Shown piece by piece: positions 13,750-23,892 of a DNA stretch of 64,000 nt. Source of the DNA: Trichuris trichiura. Taxonomy: Eukaryota; Nematoda; Enoplea; Trichinellida; Trichuridae. The stretch lies in contig JBAJFE010000042.1 of assembly GCA_037903355.1 (NCBI GenBank), positions 1,686,001 to 1,750,000 of the forward strand, written 5' to 3'. The stretch's first letter is position 1. The number at the start of each line of letters is the position of its first letter. Made by a program: the position numbers and the translations under genes. The notes beneath the pieces were generated by a model. That model saw only the letters and a list, made by a program, of their open reading frames with translations, was not told the origin of the DNA and searched no databases.

Positions 13750-13839
13750 CTTCGCAACTTAGCGTTTATGAAATAAACGTTATTTTAAAGAATGGGGGGT
13801 AAACTGCAAAAATTTTTACAAGACACCTCTTGCACAATA

Positions 13840-14826
13840 CAATAAAATTGGCTTCTCGTATCACTGATCGAGTTAGGTTACATTAGTTCCTTTTGCATAT
13901 TTGAAAATAGCTTCAGCGACATGTTAGCTACTTATTATATAAAAACCATCGGTTCGATAGGGTGTGAAGTCCATATTTGACAGATGGCGCCATCCTATCT
14001 ACGTGCTGCTTGTTTGATGTTGCGCGCAACTTCCAGTGCATTGGGTTAACAAAAAAGTCGTTTGCATTCTTTCATCAATAATAAATCATCAGAATGCGGT
14101 CGCAGTTTATAAGGTGTAATACGTTTGATTATAAACGACTGAACAAAGTTTCGTACGAGAATAAACACCAACGCTTGCTAATGGCAAAGGAAGTCTTATT
14201 TTAACACAAAGCTAATATGTGTTCATCTCAAAGTCACGCTATACAAAGCATTTACTACACTGTTATCCACGGTGACCTGGAACGTACTCATCACAGATGC
14301 GGAATTCCTGCTGTACCATAAAAAAGATGGTAGCAGCTGAAAGATTAAAATGAGCAACCCTGGACCTGAGAATCAGTTTAAAATAAAACTGTAAACTCTA
14401 TTGCACAGATACGCCTTCCTTCCTTCGTTTTTAAGGATAACGATCAGCGCCGGTTTGACTAGGCAGAATCCTGCAGGAACGCGCCATTCTCTTAAGCGGT
14501 ACGTACAAATTATTTTCACAGACTTCTGCATGCAAAATTGGTTTCTTCTGTAAATCTACTCATTCAATGTACTTATAAAGACGTACTGAAGAAGCATAAG
14601 AAAGCGAACTCTCATTTCAGTGTCCAGTATACTTTAATGAACTTCATATTTAAGTTCCAAAAAGGATAACTGCACTTTCCACTGACTGTATAAATAAAAC
14701 CTTTTTGACATAAGTATGAAGGAATTACAGAAGAATAGATAAAAAGTTATTAAGTAAAAGCGAATGATAGGCATAAATATATGGGAGCCTGCTCACTGAA
14801 ATCAAATCATGCAGTGGTCGTTGTAG
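13840..14826. other. Intergenic, nothing recognised
   Basis: No frame, repeat or terminal structure stands out before the LTR element. Confidence 0.3.
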
Positions 14827-14831
14827 CAGGC

Positions 14832-15187
14832 TGTGGGAGAACATTTGCGCCAAGAACGAAGGATTCGATTTACTGAACTGTTTACTGGTGTAAGCGAGTA
14901 CACGATAGAGGAAAGAGTCTCCGTTGGGGAAAACAATGCCTCCTTATATAAGGCATGATGACTCCATTAGCAGGGTGACTGAGTTCACTTTGGCGCTACC
15001 TTGTCATCGGTGCGCATTTGAGGGACCACATGCCGCGGTCAGTCTCATCCCGAACGCTGGTCATTGCACCTATTAAGGTGCGACCGCGGTTGGGCCACAC
15101 TGGAGCGAGACTATTCAGAGCGGTCTTCACGCTGTGCGTCCTCGCTCTGTGCCTTGCAGGATTCATCCTCCTGCTGTCACTGCCACA
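14832..15187 (-). repeat. 3' LTR (356 bp)
   Basis: The ends are TGTGG...CCACA. It matches the second LTR (17067-17422) over its whole 356 bp with roughly 17 differences by eye, so about 95% identical. Flanks CAGGC (before 14832) and CCGGC (after 17422) look like a 5-bp target-site duplication with one mismatch. A purine-rich tract (CAGGGGAGAG on the minus strand, 15188-15197) directly precedes it in element orientation and fits a polypurine tract. Confidence 0.9.
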
Positions 15188-16277
15188 CTCTCCCCTGATC
15201 TTCACGATCACAGCAGTCGAGGACGCGTGCTCTACGAACACGTGTAGACTGCCTGAGACCATCAGGCCCTGTTCCCGTGGCCTGTTCCATGTCGTCCGGT
15301 CGTGCCACGTTCTGCCCAGGGAAGTGAATGATCAGGTTGTCATCCTGATTATCTCCCGGTGGCGCTTGCCTCTGAAATTCCTCAGAATTCGACCGGCGAC
15401 GGAGGTCACGAATATGACGAGGTGTCCCGTCAACTAAAACTGCTTGACGGGATAGACCGTCAGTCACGACACCCTTCACAAACTGAGAATCGCATCGTAC
15501 TCTGGAGGGCTTCACCCAGACTTTATCACCAGCCACGTACAAGCCGTCCTTCGGCTGTGCCATGTCCTGCCCAGGGAAGTGAATGATCAGGTTGTCATCC
15601 TGATCATCTCCTGCTAGCGGTTGCCTCTGAGATTCCTCAGAATTCGACCGGCGGTGCCACCTCTTGTTTACGTCCAAACTGCCCTGCTCCCATCGAGCAG
15701 GCGCTGGTTCAATCGCCCTGCATACTTCGCAGGAAGTGATTGCATCGCGGACTTGGCGCCTTGACACCATCAGATTTATGCGTCTAGCAAAATACAGAGT
15801 GCGTCTTACTCCTGGATGACCAGCCGCATGGTAGGTCCTCACAATCATACTCTTCACATCTGAATCATCCGCCGCAGCGCATGCAGAAGCAGGATTGCAT
15901 GCCACCGCAAAATCTTGCCCTTCGATTTTAATTTGGTCGTTCGTCGCCATGCAGACTGCTGCGGGTTTCAACGCGAAGCGTACTTGTTGACTTTCATCAA
16001 TGGTGACTCCTCCAAGAGCTGCTATCCCATTCATACCATGGATGAAATCGAAACCCAGCGGTCTAGCATGGGTTACGACTGCTTCGACTTTGACTTGAAT
16101 ACCTTCGGCCGGACTGAGACGCACAGTACCCGAACCTCGGCAATTTAACTTTTTACCGTTAACGGCGACTACGTCGATGAGCGGCCCTTTCCATCTTCTG
16201 CAACTTGAATGATGAGCAATGCACTTGCAACTCCCGGTGTCGACCAGGACCGTACGTTGCACGTCATCGACCATCAT
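15177..16277 (-). CDS. Reduced pol: protease and integrase zinc finger, RT deleted
   Basis: The 366-residue frame starts with a retroviral-type aspartic protease: VLVDTGSC near residues 9-16 holds the catalytic Asp-Thr-Gly, and LGFDFIHGMNG near 74-84 is the later conserved strand. At about residues 145-185 comes an integrase-type HHCC zinc finger (H, H, then C..C in TYHAAGHPGVRR...SCEVC). Reverse transcriptase and RNase H, expected between them, are absent. The integrase core is also absent; the frame goes to a GDKVWVKPSR segment typical of the integrase C-terminal region. That segment is bracketed by two copies of a repeat of about 36 residues (RRSNSEE.QRQ...DDNLIIHFPGQ). The reading frame survives all deletions and its end runs into the 3' LTR. 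Confidence 0.75.
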   Translation of the reverse strand: MMVDDVQRTVLVDTGSCKCIAHHSSCRRWKGPLIDVVAVNGKKLNCRGSGTVRLSPAEGIQVKVEAVVTHARPLGFDFIHGMNGIAALGGVTIDESQQVRFALKPAAVCMATNDQIKIEGQDFAVACNPASACAAADDSDVKSMIVRTYHAAGHPGVRRTLYFARRINLMVSRRQVRDAITSCEVCRAIEPAPARWEQGSLDVNKRWHRRSNSEESQRQPLAGDDQDDNLIIHFPGQDMAQPKDGLYVAGDKVWVKPSRVRCDSQFVKGVVTDGLSRQAVLVDGTPRHIRDLRRRSNSEEFQRQAPPGDNQDDNLIIHFPGQNVARPDDMEQATGTGPDGLRQSTRVRRARVLDCCDREDQGRVWQ

Positions 16278-17035
16278 TCGAACAGTTGGCAGCGCCCCAA
16301 TTGCGCTGTGACTGGGGAGGAGACTGGCGCTGACAGCTCCTCCCCGAGTCCGTTTCCCTGATGCTTGGAAGCGGTAGTACCGAAGCCTTTCTTGCTGATG
16401 CTGGAACTCTGACGTAAAGCAGTGCAGTCTCTCACGAAATGGTTCGGACTATTGCATCTAAAGCATCGTCGTTTCCAAACGCCTACTTTTGACCGTATCC
16501 TTGAGTTCCTGGTTCTGAGACACAGATCCTTAACGTTCGTACTGCGTTCTTCCTTTGTCATCGCCCGTACGCGGGCGAGAATCTGGCTGAGGTTAAGATC
16601 CTCCATGCGCGCGCCAGCTTTCAGCAATCGTTGGAAACTATCTGACAAACCAGCTACAAAAGCACAAACCAGGATTTTCTCTGGTATAACTCTGAAAAGA
16701 GACGCCAGTCTTCGAAGATCAGCTAGGAAAACGTCAGGCACTTCAGAGGCACCAAGTCTTCTTGCGATAAACTCTTCATAGGCATCATAAGGATCTACCG
16801 CGAAAGCATTAAGCAACGCATCCTTCAGCCTAGGAGGGCTCTTCCTTTCGTCGTCTGCCAATCGCAAGTAAACAGCAAAGGCTCCGTCCGTAAGGCGTAG
16901 GGGTGTGACTTCAGCAATGTTGTTGATTCCACGCAGCTTGCAAACCAACTCGACCTTCTCGAGCCTTTCTGCGATCGACTGTTTTGCCGTCCCGTCATAT
17001 TCTGGGATCAGTCTCAAGTCAAGTGACTTGTCCAT
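16274..17035 (-). CDS. Gag polyprotein of the LTR element
   Basis: The frame of 253 residues starts MDKSLDLRLIPEYDG, a usual opening for a Gypsy-type Gag capsid, and follows with helical capsid-like sequence (residues about 20-160). Near residues 190-203 the zinc knuckle CFRCNSPNHFVRDC matches CX2CX4HX4C, the nucleic-acid-binding motif of nucleocapsid. It forms the particle that packages the element RNA. The start is the first ATG after the 5' LTR on this strand, about 30 nt from the LTR edge, leaving little room for a leader; I could not identify a tRNA primer site there. The frame is intact, with no stop or shift. Confidence 0.8.
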   Translation of the reverse strand: MDKSLDLRLIPEYDGTAKQSIAERLEKVELVCKLRGINNIAEVTPLRLTDGAFAVYLRLADDERKSPPRLKDALLNAFAVDPYDAYEEFIARRLGASEVPDVFLADLRRLASLFRVIPEKILVCAFVAGLSDSFQRLLKAGARMEDLNLSQILARVRAMTKEERSTNVKDLCLRTRNSRIRSKVGVWKRRCFRCNSPNHFVRDCTALRQSSSISKKGFGTTASKHQGNGLGEELSAPVSSPVTAQLGRCQLFE

Positions 17036-17066
17036 ACTGACTCCGTCCGTTAAAGCCTCGATAGCT

Positions 17067-17422
17067 TGTGGGAGAACACTTGCGCCAAGAACGAAGGCTT
17101 CGATTTACTGAACTGTTTACTGGTGTAAGCGAGTACACGATAGAGGAAAGAGTCTCCGTTGGGGAAAACAATGCCTCCTTATATAAGGCATGATGACCCC
17201 ATTAGCGGGGTGACTGAGTTCACTTTAGCGCGGCCTTGTCATCGGTGCGCATTTGAGGGACTACATGCCGCGGTCAGTCTCGCCCCGGACGCTGGTCATT
17301 GCACCCATTAAGGTGCGACCGTGGTTGGGCCACACTGGCGCGAGACTATTCAGAGCGGTCTTCACGCTGTGCGTCCTCGCTCTGTGCCCTGCAGGATTCA
17401 TCCTCCTACTGGCACTGCCACA
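17067..17422 (-). repeat. 5' LTR (356 bp)
   Basis: Partner of 14832-15187, with TGTGG/CCACA ends. A TATATAA box lies at 17179-17188 in a short palindrome (CCTTATATAAGG) and is a plausible promoter TATA element; it is conserved in the other LTR at 14944-14953. Confidence 0.9.
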
Positions 17423-17809
17423 CCGGCTCATGATTTTGAGGCTGCTCTGCAAAATAACAACAGTGACATAACACATTTTTATTGAAGTTGTTGAAAACCA
17501 CTGATCCTGAAGGAGGCGATGACAAGTAAAAAGTTGAGAAACTTTTTTGGAGCCAATTTGCTGTTTCTGCTAATTGCTGCTCATTCTTTTTATGATAAGA
17601 GCATTCTTTCAACTTCATTAATAAATATTATGAGGCTTCTGCCGAGGAAGCATCAGTGTGCTACGCGCGATGGTACTTCATCTTATCGTCTACGTATTGA
17701 AACCACTAAAGCTACTCGCTAATATTTTTTAAAAAGCAATCAAAGTATTCTTCCAGGTTAAATTTATGCTAATGAAAATAAGAGAACGCATGGAAATCAT
17801 GTTTTTCAG
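17423..17809. other. Non-coding, nothing recognised
   Basis: Flanking DNA between the LTR element and the first candidate exon at 17810. It ends in a good splice acceptor (CATGTTTTTCAG). Confidence 0.3.
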
Positions 17810-18038
17810 ATGTCGAGCGGAGAAGACCAGGGAACTAATGAGTCCTGGGCGGACATAACATACAGCAGCTTTTGTAACGCATTTCCAGAGGCTATTGGTT
17901 ACTGCTCGTCACCAGTTGCAACGAGTGGAAGTTCAGGAGACAGTACCATAGACAGTGTATTTATTATGAGCAGAGAAGATACTCCGTTCCCAAAGTGCAG
18001 AACATCCATTACTGGAGAAGAGTTTGTAACTAGCAATC
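17810..18038 (+). CDS. Candidate exon a of unknown gene
   Basis: An open segment of 229 nt lies between acceptor GTTTTTCAG (ends 17809) and a modest donor GTATGC (18039). It begins with ATG and encodes about 76 residues with balanced composition and three Cys (SSFCNAFPEAIGYCSSPV... FPKC). Only this frame is open. It ends in phase 1, the phase needed by the next candidate exon at 20181. I do not recognise the protein. If the donor is not used the frame stops at 18061. Confidence 0.35.
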
Positions 18039-18060
18039 GTATGCAATTTTTATCATACTA

Positions 18061-20180
18061 GTAGCACACTGAAATCATATGCAGAACTTAGAAACAGCAC
18101 TATTGTAACTTCTTCAGATGTAGCAGATAAATTTGGCACATGAATCACTACTGTATTAGTGTTAGTCAAAGTCACTTGAAATGAGTAATTTCTTTCATTA
18201 CTAGTTACATGAACTTCGCACGGTTTTTGTTGTCACATGTCATTAAGGAACTATACCACAGCAGTGTAGTAGGAAATACTGCCTAGAAAGCGAACAGTCG
18301 AAATGCACATCGAAAGTCATCTTAGAGAAAACACACAAATGATCGAAAGAATCATTCAGAACACACTAGACAGATAGGACTTAACTTTTCTCGTTGTTTA
18401 CTAACTTGATTATCACATATGCTGATTTCAACGTCTTCCTTTTTGTCTACCTTCTTTAGAGAAAGCGTTTGACAAAAAACGTTTCCCTCAGACATGTTAA
18501 GGGCACTCTTAATTTACCTTAAAATTCTATCCTGCGGGGTCGTATACTCTCAGAGTCCTTGAGAATCAACTTTTCAGATTGTTCTACGAATACAGGAAGA
18601 AACACCAAACAACGACTGCGCTGCCTACCTAAATGCATAAACAGTCAACTGACAGCATTTTTCAACAGGTGAACATAAAGGCAAATGATTAGCTTAGAAA
18701 AGATTCGGAAAGCAAAAAGAGTTAAGCATTTGCAAGGTCAGGTCTTGATAGCAAAGTGGGATTAATAGTTACAATTAATTAACGAGTTTCCAGAGAAGTG
18801 AAGCTCGTTCAAAACACAGCGGCGTAAAGGCAGCATAATTCAACAGAGGGCTATTTCTAACAGACATGAATGATTTTATTGAGAATGACAAGGTTAAAGT
18901 CACAGGTCACTACCTCATCATAAGGCGGAAAAGTACAAGCCAAGTTTAACCGGAAACGTGAGATTTCATAACGGGTCCAAATGTCTTCATGTTTGTTTCA
19001 GAGAGACAGTCCATTCGTTTAGAAGAGTGAATAAATGAAGTAGCTAGCTTCCTCTCGCTACCAAAAGTGCGTTCCGCCCGTAGCACTTGTGGGAAGGCGG
19101 AAATTGTTCTTGGTAGCAAAGCTAGTCGACTTATCCGTTCTTTTTCAATAAACGGACTGCCACGGTAAAACAGATACAAAGTGTAGTTCATTTGTGTACA
19201 CAGTTTCTTCAAAAACGCAGTGAGCCTTCAGAGCCCAGTGCGGCACAAAATCCCGAAAGGCAGAAACCGAAAGTACTACCCCAACAAAACCAGCGAAAGA
19301 CGTACCACAAACAATGCTTTGCGTAAAATCAAAAACTCATTTAATTTGGACTGCCTGGAGTCATGATTCTGAAAGCGAAAACCCTTCAAACTTTGAGTTT
19401 CTCAATCAAACAAGGCATCAAAAGGCAAAAGTACCGAATGCTTTGAAACGCAGAATGAGGTCCAAGAAGCTTTATTTTTTTTAATTTTTGCGCTTTCTTA
19501 CCTTCAAATATGGTTAGTATACCCATAGGTTTTATGCCATTCCAACAAAGTTTTAGCACACAGCTGCATCCACACGGTTGGACTCAGCAGCAGACTCACA
19601 TGGTACGGAGCAGCATTCTGACGCACAAAATCTCAAATTATGAAATCCCAACTAAGCAGCGATAATTTGTATAAAGTTATCAGATGGTTACCAAAATTTG
19701 AAATATGAAAAGAAAAAGAAAAAAAGGACGTTCAGCAGTTATTGCAAAACAGTAATATACAAATAAATTACGATTCAAATACATCTTGTGCTTAGCAGCT
19801 CAGACGAAGGACTCGCTGGCTTGTAACCTTAATCCCAAAAATTTCTAAGTTATGAACTTCATGATTTTGAGTTTCAGAATTGCCTTATTTGTGATTTTGT
19901 TCTTCAGGATTCTAAGGTAGACCTCTCAGAACTCAACAAGTTCAGACGTCAGCGTGAAAGCTATTATTTATCCAAATTATAATGCTCTTCAGATTGAAGA
20001 GAGAACAGCTTGCAACTGAAACCTAATCCTTTCAAAATCAGGGACAATCATCGATCTTTCAATGAAAAAGCGAATGTACTAAAAGTTATAATGAGTTAGG
20101 CGAGCAGACGCTTCTCCACATTAACATAAATAATTAAACCATGACGAACATCACAAGTTTGATGTACTTCCTGTTTTCAG
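18061..20180. other. Possible intron, no other feature seen
   Basis: About 2.1 kb with only chance frames, AT-rich, ending in a strong acceptor (TTCCTGTTTTCAG). Confidence 0.3.
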
Positions 20181-20267
20181 CTAAGTTGGTGCTGAAACCA
20201 TCTGACGATGCTAGCCTGTTGAATGACAAAGGAACTGTATTGAAATTAGGCTGCAATTGCATTCAAG
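20181..20267 (+). CDS. Candidate exon b of unknown gene (87 nt)
   Basis: Bounded by a strong acceptor (CTGTTTTCAG, ends 20180) and a strong donor (CAAG then GTAAGC). Only one of three frames is open. It reads KLVLKPSDDASLLNDKGTVL then KLGCNCIQ and ends in phase 1. The length equals that of the next candidate exon. The CNC pair suggests a small secreted Cys-containing domain, but I cannot name a family. Confidence 0.4.
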
Positions 20268-20394
20268 GTAAGCCTTGTTTAAATAAGGACATGGTTGAAG
20301 GCTGTAAAAGGTTTTCTGTGCTATTCATGCGCAAAGTGCCTATCATTAAAAACAAACTCATCTAGCTTATCTGAAATGTAAGAAGACTGAATTT

Positions 20395-20595
20395 TACTAC
20401 TTCTGGTGAGGACTGGTAACCGTTCAGACAGAAATGACTAAAGTCTTTAGTTTCCGGGACATTATTCCTCCTGTCTTTGGCGTGCAATGTGGATGTGAAC
20501 AGTAGCTCTACGATGAAGGCGGACAGTCCGCAGAAGCATGCAAAACCATCGATAAGCACCCACAGCTCAAAACTGAGGTCGTAGCAGTAACTCAT
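20395..20595 (-). CDS. Possible exon with signal-anchor and EGF-like start (very tentative)
   Basis: A minus-strand frame starts at an ATG at 20595, has a hydrophobic segment at about residues 9-35, and then reads KDFSHFCLNG, which resembles the first half of the EGF module in EGF-type ligands (YCLN pattern). The rest of an EGF domain is not visible nearby. It overlaps the putative intron of the plus-strand candidate gene, so at most one interpretation may be right. The open frame continues to 20362. Confidence 0.15.
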
Positions 20596-21295
20596 TCTGT
20601 ATCACATTTTTATGCAGCTCGATCTCGGTCAGCAACGTGAACGTTAGTCAGATAATTAACATTTAACGTGCATATGCCAGCCAGTCACTAAGCATTCTCA
20701 ACAGCCAGTGACACGGCTGATCCGTACCCGCGTGAAATCCCACAAGTTTACCACTGAACGATCTTCTGCTTCATTTTCCATATGTTGAAAATTGCTTACG
20801 TCCTTCGAAAATCAGGGCTTTAAAAGCATACCTGAGTCGCAGAGCACCATGAAATGGTAAAAAGTGTAACAAACAAAATTTACCGCAACGAAAATGCATT
20901 GACTCTCTTAGGGTGATCCTCCTGAAGTTCAAAATGCAGCATGGTGACAAGATTTGAGTTCACACTGATTTTTCCTTCCCTGCCAAGCTGGAAACATCCG
21001 ACGGCTACAAATATTCCAAAAATTTCGAAGTTGACCGCATCAGATGTGTCAGCTAAGAGCATGGAATTAAGCGTTCTAGTGCAACTTAATTTCATACTGC
21101 CTGTGCTGTGATTAATAGGTGTAATATTAATAGAAAAGCTGCCTTTTATGTAGCAAAACGAAATAAAAATCTGAATTGAAAACCCTTCCTCTCTGCAATG
21201 AATCTTTTAAAAATTACGTATCCACCTTAAACTCCACGTACCTTCAGATTGCAGTTAACAAAAGCGCAATTTCTAAACTCAGCTAATTTTAACAG

Positions 21296-21382
21296 ATAAA
21301 AAGATGATTGCTGGAAGTACCGTGAACAAAGGTGAAGCAAATGAAACGTCTTTTGCCAACTTCTGCAGTAAATGGGAAGATG
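21296..21382 (+). CDS. Candidate exon c of unknown gene (87 nt)
   Basis: Bounded by acceptor AATTTTAACAG (ends 21295) and a strong donor (GATG then GTAAGT). The frame required by exon b (two bases to complete the codon) is open and reads KKMIAGSTVNKGEANETSFA then NFCSKWED, with an N-glycosylation-type NET site. It ends in phase 1. Two consecutive phase 1-1 exons of identical length are suggestive of a real, possibly modular gene. Confidence 0.4.
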
Positions 21383-21586
21383 GTAAGTTTGCCTAGAACA
21401 AAACACGTCACTCCTAAGTATTAGCCATTATTAGGATTCTTATTACTATTGACTTAGGCTGCGCATTTTTCAAAAGAATAGGAATAATTCTTTCAAAGGA
21501 ACACTTGGAATGATGATAACTCAATTAATTGCCAATGTTTTTTTGGAATAGGTTAATACATGTATTCGTCTTCCATATCCAAACAG

Positions 21587-21759
21587 ATTTTAAGCAACAG
21601 CAGATAACTATTAAAAATCGTTCTGCTACAGTAGAAACGACATCTTTAAAAAATACCATATTTAGACAGAAAAAGCTCAATGCAATGATAAAATGTCAAA
21701 TCGTTTCATACCATAGTTACCAAAATAACACATCTTTGCCCTTGCTATTGCACAAATAA
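21587..21759 (+). CDS. Candidate terminal exon d of unknown gene
   Basis: After acceptor CATATCCAAACAG (ends 21586) the frame required by exon c is open for about 57 codons, begins FKQQQITIKNRS, and stops at TAA (21757-21759). AATAAA overlaps the stop and could be the polyadenylation signal. The sequence is basic and polar with no domain I know. It is AT-rich, so chance openness is a real possibility. Confidence 0.3.
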
Positions 21760-23634
21760 AGCGTTCTAAATTTCTTTTGACTACGAGAGGATTACAACAT
21801 GTACACCAACGGTGGTACTGTTAATATTAGTGTATATAAGGCACAAGGTAAACTAACGTACGGCAGCACAGACATAGCTTTATCAAACTTGTTATAAGTT
21901 AGCATGTCTATAATGAAGCCATTTTAATCGTGAATAGGGGTAAGCGAACACAATATATACGTTCTTTTATATAACCAACTGTGACGGATACAGTTAAACG
22001 CCTATTCAGTTCGAAAGGAAAGTTATTGCCTTATTTAGTTATAAGTGTTTTGTATTGGGAAAATCCGAGAGATTCCATGAAGAGCTTAGCACAAGCTTTG
22101 CTGCTTATTTATTGCATAGCGACAACATCGTTCGTGAAAGTAATGATCTATTTCTGGTTTCTTCTGGTGATCTATTACGAGCTGATCATTACGCCCTTCC
22201 ACCGTGAGCTGAAAAATTGCAGCGAACATGCCAAACAGTAAGAAAACAGTAGACATTCCAGATTGCAAATCCAAAAATTATAGACGAATTTTTATGGATG
22301 GTATATCAATTTCGTTTAACCTGCACAGGAAGGTAGAATTGGTGTCCGATGTAATCGAACTTGCATGGATATCACTTGTCAATCTATCAATGTACGGGAA
22401 TATGAAAACTTTGGTGGAATTCAACGTCGCCTTAATCATGTGCTTCCATTGTGGGCAGTTTATTTCCCTACCTTGGTTGGCGTCATTAGGTATGTTGTTG
22501 TTTTCTGCGTAAATCATGCTCAGATTTTAAAATGCGTCAAAATGATGCATATATTGCCCAACGGGAAAAAACTTTTTGTATATGTGGCCGTATAATTTTA
22601 AAAAATAAACGATAAAAGGCAACGTTCCAACGTTACGTGCACTTAATATTGTGCTCATAGTAGTATGAATGTGTTCACTTCCCCTTAATGGTGAGTACTT
22701 GCATTACCGTCGCCTCTGAAAACGCAACGCGTGGATTCTGATTTTCTTATATTCATCTTAACTTCTTAGCTACGTTTTAACGATTCGCGGCCAACAGGAA
22801 TAAAACAAATAGCTTAATGCCATCATTCGAACCTTATATGTAAAGCTTGAAAATGGGACGTCATGTATATAGAGCTATTCATGAGAAATGTACTCAGCCT
22901 TACTTTCATTAATAAATTTAGACGCTAGCCGGCTTATAGCAAGCTCCTGCGGTTTCATTTGTCTTCCCGTAACAGGGTGTCGTTAATTCTTGTGTTTGTT
23001 AGGCAGAACCGCATTCATTAGAACAAAGCCATAAGTACTGGTTGGTTGAGTACATTATTATCAAGAAACATATGACACTGAACTTACAAAGGGCCACACG
23101 AAGTTATGTAGACTTGACAGAATACTCACTGTCTTTGTTATATGCTGAAAGTGGAAGGTGTCACCTGTTCCGAAGGTTTCGTATAGCACCGTTTCAGATA
23201 TTTGTTGAAGGCAAGACAAAAGTAGTCCTAAAACCACTTTCAAATAAGTTTCATGCTTGTCCAACGTCTTCCCAACCTATATGTGGTGAATGGCTAACCT
23301 TCCATCTGCAATTTGGAATGCGTAATTTTTTTGACCGTTCCAAACAATTTCTTAAACTTTCGTACGAGCCTGGCCTGTACGAAAGTAAAAAGATTTATTA
23401 CTAATCACGAAATACTCGTTGCACTCCAGGCATCCATGCTGCGGCTTTTTTCGGTAAAGTGGAACTGTGTGCGACTTCATCATTTTCACTGAATACGGGG
23501 CACAAATGTCTCACAAGCTTGGAATATGCTTTTCATGGTCGTAACTAAGACTTTTTACTTTTAAACAGGCCAAACTGATATGAGCAGGTTGATGGTGCCT
23601 GGCCACTGTTAATACAGCAAGTAACGATGTTTTG
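21760..23634. other. Intergenic, weak coding hints only
   Basis: A minus-strand ATG frame at 22256-22086 begins with a signal-peptide-like stretch (MSTVFLLFGMFAAIF) and ends after 56 residues with a CC pair. A plus-strand segment at 22250-22332 sits between plausible splice signals. They overlap each other and neither is recognisable. Confidence 0.25.
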
Positions 23635-23877
23635 AAAATGTAGTTTCTTGGTACGGGAGCGTATGTTTTCATAATGCAAAAGTTTTATTACGGAATTATT
23701 CCTGTTTAATGTGATAAATTACTCCGGAGCATTCGGGTCGACCGAAACCCGTCTTCAGCGGTTGTGAGTTATCGTTAACTCACAACCGCTGAAGACGGGT
23801 CTCGGTCGACCTGAAAGCTCCGGAGTAATTTATCACATTAAACGGGAATAATTCCGTAATAAAACTTTTGCATTATG
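23635..23877. mobile_element. Foldback nonautonomous Penelope-type element (243 bp)
   Basis: A near-perfect palindrome has arms of about 100 nt (23670-23770 and 23776-23877) around a 6-nt centre. It is flanked by a 15-bp direct repeat AGTAACGATGTTTTG (23620-23634 and 23878-23892). The left end carries the family terminus TTCTTGGTACGGGA. Each arm holds a hammerhead-like core. It contains no coding sequence. It looks like two inverted copies of a Penelope-type terminal repeat mobilised in trans. Confidence 0.75.
23789..23816 (+). ncRNA. Hammerhead-ribozyme-like core
   Basis: CTGAAGA, stem CGGGTC...GACCTG, GAAA. The inverted arm carries the same motif on the minus strand (23758-23731) but with GAAT in place of GAAA. 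Followed by the self-complementary CTCCGGAG, which could form a short stem III or a dimer contact. Confidence 0.45.
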
Positions 23878-23892
23878 AGTAACGATGTTTTG

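Larger units (their letters stand above)
13065..13828. mobile_element. Composite nonautonomous Penelope-type derivative with two hammerhead-like cores
   Basis: An 11-bp direct repeat TCTTGCACAAT (13054-13064 and 13829-13839) flanks the element. The left part (13065-13400) is a foldback whose outer arms (an A/T-rich end plus ATAACGGGTGCGTTTTGTAAG) are inverted copies. The right part (13403-13828) is unique sequence followed by another copy of the terminal module. Two hammerhead-like cores occur, on opposite strands. No reverse transcriptase is present. It shares the core, though little else, with the other Penelope-type ends in the window, so it is probably a separate subfamily. Confidence 0.6.
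14832..17422 (-). mobile_element. LTR retrotransposon lacking reverse transcriptase
   Basis: This is a complete two-LTR element on the minus strand: 5' LTR (17067-17422), gag, a reduced pol frame, 3' LTR. The gag-protease-integrase order fits a Gypsy-type element. Reverse transcriptase, RNase H and the integrase catalytic core are missing, so it must depend on another element. The gag and pol frames overlap by 4 bp (ATGA-type junction at 16277-16274) and both remain open, which is unusual for a dead copy. Confidence 0.88.

Noticed and set aside
15018..15437. 139-codon plus-strand frame over the LTR, and its partner at 17253-17471
   Set aside because: Both are LTR sequence read in the opposite orientation to the element; the frame is repeated only because the LTR is.
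22086..22256. 56-residue secreted-peptide candidate on the minus strand
   Set aside because: The signal-peptide-like start is suggestive, but AT-rich DNA often yields such frames and an overlapping plus-strand segment is equally plausible.
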